Shown in pieces: positions 59,551 through 64,000 of a DNA stretch of 64,000 bases. Source of the DNA: Myxococcales bacterium. Lineage in GTDB: Bacteria; Myxococcota_A; Polyangia; Nannocystales; Nannocystaceae. The stretch spans positions 372,001-436,000 of the forward strand of contig JACKDW010000004.1 in NCBI GenBank assembly GCA_020633295.1. The letters are read 5' to 3'. The translations under genes and the position numbers were made by a program. How positions within the stretch are numbered: the stretch's first letter is position 1; each line of letters begins with the position of its first letter. A model generated the notes under the pieces. It saw nothing but the letters and a program-made list of their open reading frames with translations. It did no database searches and had not been told where the DNA came from.

Positions 59551-60978
59551 TCACGGCGTCTTCACGATCACGCCGAGCGTGGTCGTGAACTGCGTGTTGC
59601 GCACGTGCACCTCGAGGTCGTGGTTGAACAGCGGCGCGTTGGCGCCGTCGAGGCGGTTGTCGAGCATCAGGATCAGGCTGGGGAACGGCTCGTAGCGCAG
59701 CGTGATCGTGCCGGTGCCGAGCATGATCTCGTCGAAGTCCTGCGCGGGACCCTGCAGGTACGCGGTCCACGTGTTGTTGATGTCGTGCACGAACTCGCCG
59801 CGCGCGGCCACGGCCCAGCGCGGCGCGACGCGGAGCTGCGCGCCCGCCATGATCCCGTACATCTGCACGGGCGCGAGCGCGCCGGTGACCGGGTTGAGGA
59901 TCAGCTGGTCGTGCGTGTAGTCGGCGTTGAGCACGATCGTCCAGCGCTCGCCGGGCCGCGCGGTCAGGACGAGATCGACGAAGTGACGCCAGATCGAGTT
60001 CGCCAGCGGGCGGTCGAGCTCGTGCTCCGCGCCCGGCGTCCCGGGGGCGTCGACGCAGCTCGCGTCGAGCTCGGAGAACGCGGTGTCGTCGGCGCACGCG
60101 ATCGTGACCGTCTCGTCGTTCTCGGGGCCGGTGAGGTACCCGAGCGCCAGCGAGAAGCGCCCGTCGGCGCTGCTGAACGCGGGCTGGATGCCGAAGGTCT
60201 TGCCGCGGTTGTTCTCGAGCGTGCGGTTCCAGCCGTTGACCGCGATCAGCGTGAACGCGAACCAGTCGGCCGGCGCGTAGCGGACCCGCAGGCCCGTGTG
60301 GAAGAACGGCTGCTCGATCCACACGAGCACGCCGCGCGTGTAGTTGAGGTTGAGGAAGCTGTCGGCGACCTCGGCCCCGTACAGCGTGTCGAACTTGCCG
60401 AAGTCGACGGTGAGCGCGCCGTCGAGCTTGCGCGGGGCGAAGCTCGCGTAGGCCTGCTTGATGTACTGCAGCCCGTAGTCCGTGTCTGCCCCGTTGTACA
60501 GCTCCGACGCGGGCCCGAAGCGCAGCCCGATCGTGCCGCCCACGGGCCCGCGCGCGTACTGCAGATCGAGCCCCGCCCACACGAAGCCGAAGCCGGTGCT
60601 CCAGCTGTTGCCGTGGGCCACGTTCGCGCCCACCGGGCGCGTGGGGAAGTTGTAGTTCACGCTGCCGAACGCGTCGGCGAACAGCAGCAGGTGCACGTCG
60701 CGGTACCAGGCGCGCGCCGCCTCGGGGTCCTCGGCGTCCGCCTCATCCGCCTCGTCCGCCTCGGCCCTCTCGGTCGACTCCTCGGCGCCCGCTCCAGCGC
60801 GCGGAGCCTCGTCCCCCTGGGGCGCGGGCGTGGGCGGCGACTCGGGGCGCGCCGGCGCTCCGGCGATCGCCGCGGGTGAGGCCTCGCTCGCCGGAGGCGC
60901 GCGGACCGTGGGCGCCGCCGGGCCCTGCGCGGCCAGGCTCGCCGCGAGGATCAACACGCGTGTCGCTGCGCTCATCAT
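59551..60978 (-). CDS. outer-membrane beta-barrel (porin-2/OmpL-like)
   Basis: 475 residues from ATG 60978 (GTG 60981 and ATG 60975 are neighbours). Signal sequence, then a Pro/Ala/Glu-rich linker of about 70 residues. The rest alternates amphipathic strands and turns: ADAFGSVNYNFPTRPVGAN, GLRFGPASELYNGADTDYG, YIKQAYASFAPRKLDGALTV DFGKFDTLYGAEVADS, YTRGVLVWIEQPFFHTGLRV, closing with VRNTQFTTTLGVIVKTP and no C-terminal Phe. The DFGKFDTLYGAE and NLNYTRG strings are characteristic of the bbp2/OmpL-like barrels. Located beside the metal efflux operon, sharing an upstream dyad, so possibly a metal- or ion-responsive porin (inference). Confidence 0.82.
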   Translation of the reverse strand: MMSAATRVLILAASLAAQGPAAPTVRAPPASEASPAAIAGAPARPESPPTPAPQGDEAPRAGAGAEESTERAEADEADEADAEDPEAARAWYRDVHLLLFADAFGSVNYNFPTRPVGANVAHGNSWSTGFGFVWAGLDLQYARGPVGGTIGLRFGPASELYNGADTDYGLQYIKQAYASFAPRKLDGALTVDFGKFDTLYGAEVADSFLNLNYTRGVLVWIEQPFFHTGLRVRYAPADWFAFTLIAVNGWNRTLENNRGKTFGIQPAFSSADGRFSLALGYLTGPENDETVTIACADDTAFSELDASCVDAPGTPGAEHELDRPLANSIWRHFVDLVLTARPGERWTIVLNADYTHDQLILNPVTGALAPVQMYGIMAGAQLRVAPRWAVAARGEFVHDINNTWTAYLQGPAQDFDEIMLGTGTITLRYEPFPSLILMLDNRLDGANAPLFNHDLEVHVRNTQFTTTLGVIVKTP

Positions 60979-61240
60979 CACGACCTACCCGCCGCGCCCA
61001 GAGATGCGACGATCCTGGTACCACGCCCCCCCGCAGGAGTGAAGAAGCGCCGGGCGGCGCGCGGCCGCGTCGATGCGCGTCGTGTCGACACGCCGCGTGC
61101 CGACGCGCTGCGCGTCGTGGCGGCGCCTCGGCGCCCACGCGCGTTCGCGGAGCGTGCAGCCGCGTGCACGCGCACGCGTCGCGTCGAGGCGCGGACGAGG
61201 TGAAGGCGTCTACACCGACGCGACAGGGTCCGCGAACGCG

Positions 61241-61261
61241 AACCTGGTCCTACGGTCTGGA
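61241..61261. promoter_or_regulatory. near copy of the 59504 dyad, about 265 bases before the barrel gene
   Basis: AACCTGGTCCTACGGTCTGG matches the 59506 site at all but four bases (ACCTGGTCGTAAGGTCTGG). The rest of the 60979-61301 gap shows no gene. Confidence 0.45.
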
Positions 61262-61301
61262 GCGCGCGCGAGCCTGACGAGCGACGCGGAGCGCCGTCTC
61301 G

Positions 61302-64000
61302 TCACCGCGGCGGCGACGAGCGACGCGCGCCGCGGGACCGCAGCCAGCGCTCGACCTCCTCGCGCTCGGACGGATCCGCGTCGGCGGCTGCGGCGAGCTC
61401 CTCAGCGGCCTGCCGCGCCAGCTCGAGCGCGCGCGCCCGGGTCGCGCGCTGGTCGACGAGCGCGCGCGCGAGCGCGAAGCGAGTGGTCGCGCGCAGCCTC
61501 GCGGGCGCGCTCGGCTCGCTGCGGATCTGCAGCGCGCGCTCGAGCGGCGCCACCGCGTCGGCGTGCCGCCCCTGGGCGATCGCCACCTTGCCGAGGTTCG
61601 TCAGCGAGTAGGCGACGTGCGGGTGATCGGGGCCGAGCTGCGCCTCGCGGATCGCGAGCGCGCGCTCGTTGAGCGCGAGCGCCTCGTCGTGGCGCCCCTG
61701 GTCGTAGCGCGTGCTCGCGAGGTTGTTGAGCGCCGTCGCCACGCTGGGGTGGTCGGGGCCGTAGGCGCGCTCCCACAGCTCGAGCACGCGCTCGTTGAGC
61801 GGCGCGGCCTCGTCGCTGCGGCCGCGCTGGCTCAGCGTGTAGGCGAGGTTGTTGAGCGACTGCGCGTAGTCGGGGTGCTCGGGGCCGAGCGCGCGCTCGC
61901 GGATCGCCAGCGCCTCGCGGTGCAGCTCAATCCCGCGCTCGTGGTCGCCGCGCTGCAGGTGCAGGATCGCCTGGTTGTTGAGCGACTGCGCGGTGTCGGG
62001 GTGCTCGGGCCCGCGGGTCTCCACGAGGATGGCGTGCGCGCGCCGGTAGTACTCGAGCGCCTCGTCGACCGAGCCGCGCGCGCTCAGCGTTGAGCCGATG
62101 TTGACGAGCGACGCGGCGATGTCCGCGTGCACCGGGTCGAGGACGCGCTCGCGGATCGCCAGCGCGCGCTCGTGCATCTCCATGGCGCGGTCGAGCTCGC
62201 CGCGCGTCTCGTACACCGAGCCCATGCTGCTGAGCGCCGTCGCGACCTTGCTGTGCTCCTCGCCCAGCGCCTCGCGCCAGGTCGTCAGCGCGCGCTCGTA
62301 CAGCCGCAGCGCCTCGTCGTACTCGCCGAGCCGCGTCTGGACCGACGCGAGGTAGAAGTTCGTGGTCGCGACCACGGGGTGCTCGGCGCCGAAGGCCTGC
62401 ACCTGGATCGCGCGCGCGCGCTGCAGCAGCTCGCGCGCGCGCCGGAACTCGCCGAGGCGCTCGTGGACCGTCGCCTGGGCGCTCAGCGAGCTCGCGGTCT
62501 GCGGGTGATCGGGGCCGTAGGCCCGCTCGAACAGCGCCGCCGACTCGGCGTGCAGGCGCAGCGCTTCGTCGTACGCGCCGAGCTCGGTCTGCACCTTCGC
62601 GATGTCCCGCAGCACCGTCGCCCGCAGCAGGCTGCGCTCGTCGCCCTGGCGCTCGAGGAACAGCTGGGCCTGCGCCCCCCACTCGAGCCCGTCGCGCGGG
62701 CGCCCGCGGGCCATCCCGGTGAGCAGCACGAGCTCGCTGGCGGCGGCCGCCGCGACGGGATCGCTGCCCATCCCGCCGGCGGAGAAGTACGCCGCGCGCA
62801 GCTCCTCCTCGGCGGCCGCGTAGTCGCCGATTGACCAGCGCAGGCTGCCGACGAGGAGCCGCATCTCGGCGACGAGCGGCGCCCAGCCCAGCGCCTCGGC
62901 GCGCCCGCGCGCGGCCTCGCCGACCTCGAGCGCGCCCGCGTAGTCCCCGGCCGCGCGCAGCGACTGGGCGCGGGTCCTCTCCTGGCGCAGCGCGATCACG
63001 GACGCGCGCAATTCGGGGGCCGGCCACAGCTCGCGCTCGAGCAGGCGCGCGTCGGCGCAGCCGCTCGGGCGCGGGAGGCTCATGATCGCCGGCAGGGCGT
63101 TGCGCGCGACCGTCTCGTCGCCCTCGCCCAGGCGCCGCAGCAGCGCGTCGACCTGCACGCGGAGGTTATCGTGGCACGCCCGCGCGCGCTCGTAGAGGTC
63201 GGGCGCGAGCGCGCGCTCGACGGTCGCCGCCTCGCAGCTCGAGCGCACGACGTCGCTCCAGTCCGCGGTCCAGCGCTCGAGCTGCGGCCCGAGGTTCGCG
63301 CTCGTCGCCGCGATGTACGCCGCGTCGATGGTCGCGAGCCCCGCCGTCACGCTGGCCTCACGGCCAGGCCAGACCTCCTCGATCGCCGCGCCCTCGCGGG
63401 CGCACGCGGCCACGCGTCCGCGCTCGTCGGCGACGCGCCACGCCAGCGCGCCGACGACCGCGAGCCCGACGAGCCCGAGCCCCGCGAGCGCCCGTCGCCG
63501 CCGCGCCCGCGCGCGCCCGCGCGTGAGCGCGTCGAGCAGCGCCGCCATCGACGGCCAGCGCTCCTCCGGCGCGGCCGCGAGCCCGCGCGTGACGATCCGC
63601 TGCACCCAGCGCGGCACGCCGCGCCGCGACGCGGGCGGCGTGATCGCGCCCGCCGAGATCGCGGCGCCGAGCTCGACGAGCGTGCGCCCCGTGAACGGGC
63701 GGGCCCCGTAGAGCGCCTCCCACAGCGTCACGCAGAAGCCGAACACGTCGGTCCGCTTGTCCCCCGGCAGCCCGCGGATCTGCTCGGGCGCCATGTAGGC
63801 GGGCGTGCCGACGAGCGATCCGACCGTCGTCAAGCGCACGGACATCGAGACGTCCGACGAGCTCCGCGCGGCCAGGCTGCGTGGTGACTCGAAGGACAGC
63901 CGCTCGCGCAGGCGCGCGCTCGGCCCCGACGTCGACGGCGCGCGCGTCGAGCTCGACAGCGCCGCGCGCTCCCCCGCGGTCGCGCTCGCCGTCGCGGGCG
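61302..64000 (-). CDS. transmembrane Ser/Thr kinase with C-terminal TPR array (5' end outside window)
   Basis: The frame is open to the window edge; about 900 residues are visible. It enters at the activation segment (VGSLVGTPAYMAPEQIRGLP, TDVFGFCVTLWEALYGARPF), so the catalytic loop lies outside. After the C-lobe (WVQRIVTRGLAAAPEERWPS) there is a TM helix (LAGLGLVGLAVVGALAWRV), a helical spacer with cysteines, then about ten 42-residue kinesin-light-chain-type TPRs, e.g. ERALGPEHPDYAQSLNNLAY and ERAYGPDHPSVATALNNLAS, ending near 61540. The TPRs are extracytoplasmic if the TM reading is right. This architecture is frequent in myxobacterial kinases. Downstream is the barrel gene, 323 bases away. 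Confidence 0.9.
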   Translation of the reverse strand, partial: PATASATAGERAALSSSTRAPSTSGPSARLRERLSFESPRSLAARSSSDVSMSVRLTTVGSLVGTPAYMAPEQIRGLPGDKRTDVFGFCVTLWEALYGARPFTGRTLVELGAAISAGAITPPASRRGVPRWVQRIVTRGLAAAPEERWPSMAALLDALTRGRARARRRRALAGLGLVGLAVVGALAWRVADERGRVAACAREGAAIEEVWPGREASVTAGLATIDAAYIAATSANLGPQLERWTADWSDVVRSSCEAATVERALAPDLYERARACHDNLRVQVDALLRRLGEGDETVARNALPAIMSLPRPSGCADARLLERELWPAPELRASVIALRQERTRAQSLRAAGDYAGALEVGEAARGRAEALGWAPLVAEMRLLVGSLRWSIGDYAAAEEELRAAYFSAGGMGSDPVAAAAASELVLLTGMARGRPRDGLEWGAQAQLFLERQGDERSLLRATVLRDIAKVQTELGAYDEALRLHAESAALFERAYGPDHPQTASSLSAQATVHERLGEFRRARELLQRARAIQVQAFGAEHPVVATTNFYLASVQTRLGEYDEALRLYERALTTWREALGEEHSKVATALSSMGSVYETRGELDRAMEMHERALAIRERVLDPVHADIAASLVNIGSTLSARGSVDEALEYYRRAHAILVETRGPEHPDTAQSLNNQAILHLQRGDHERGIELHREALAIRERALGPEHPDYAQSLNNLAYTLSQRGRSDEAAPLNERVLELWERAYGPDHPSVATALNNLASTRYDQGRHDEALALNERALAIREAQLGPDHPHVAYSLTNLGKVAIAQGRHADAVAPLERALQIRSEPSAPARLRATTRFALARALVDQRATRARALELARQAAEELAAAADADPSEREEVERWLRSRGARRSSPPR

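Overview
The window is very GC-rich DNA from a delta-proteobacterial predator-type genome, most likely a myxobacterium near Nannocystaceae (inference). The reasons are Hanks-type Ser/Thr kinases with extracytoplasmic tails, ECF sigma factor/kinase pairing, four MYXO-CTERM-type C-termini (short Cys motif, one TM helix, Arg cluster), and many lipoproteins whose lipobox is followed by low-complexity Ser/Thr/Asp/Gly linkers. I see no rRNA, tRNA, CRISPR array, phage module or intact IS element.

Layout. 1-5.6 kb: a UvrA-like ATPase (cut by the window edge), a gamma-glutamylcyclotransferase-like protein, and a secreted phospholipase-C-like MYXO-CTERM protein that reads straight into a second lipoprotein. 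5.6-14 kb: two secreted proteins, an isochorismatase-AlkB fusion overlapping a GST gene, and a VIT/vWA lipoprotein. 14-20.7 kb: PAS-STAS regulator, kinase with C-terminal PDZ domains divergent from an ECF sigma factor, and a Baeyer-Villiger-type monooxygenase. 20.7-29 kb: a broken HTTM membrane protein, small lipoproteins and a radical SAM enzyme. 29-38 kb: phosphodiester glycosidase, MYXO-CTERM proteins, an old yellow enzyme remnant, and a lipoprotein with a (Gly-Asp)28 linker, two globin-like domains and a P-domain. 38-46 kb: flavin-dependent halogenase, alginate-lyase-like lipoprotein, and a TerB/Coq4-like-STAS gene followed by a zinc-ribbon kinase and an overlapping degenerate kinase. 46-55 kb: a double radical SAM gene (frameshifted), GrpB-GNAT fusion, aminoglycoside phosphotransferase remnant, glycosidase lipoprotein, methyltransferase and alpha/beta hydrolase. 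55-64 kb: a CzcA/CusA-type efflux operon, an outer-membrane barrel with a similar upstream element, and a TPR kinase cut by the right edge.

Most genes look like surface lipoproteins, signalling proteins and single enzymes rather than one pathway. The most unusual signal is a dispersed 16-bp imperfect palindrome (consensus about ATGTCY-N4-RGACAT). It lies in at least six intergenic regions and recurs inside genes, where synonymous but locally rare codons produce it. The strongest protein novelty is the tandem globin/P-domain lipoprotein. Several genes carry single-base frame breaks, many in G or C runs, so part of the apparent gene decay may be assembly error.
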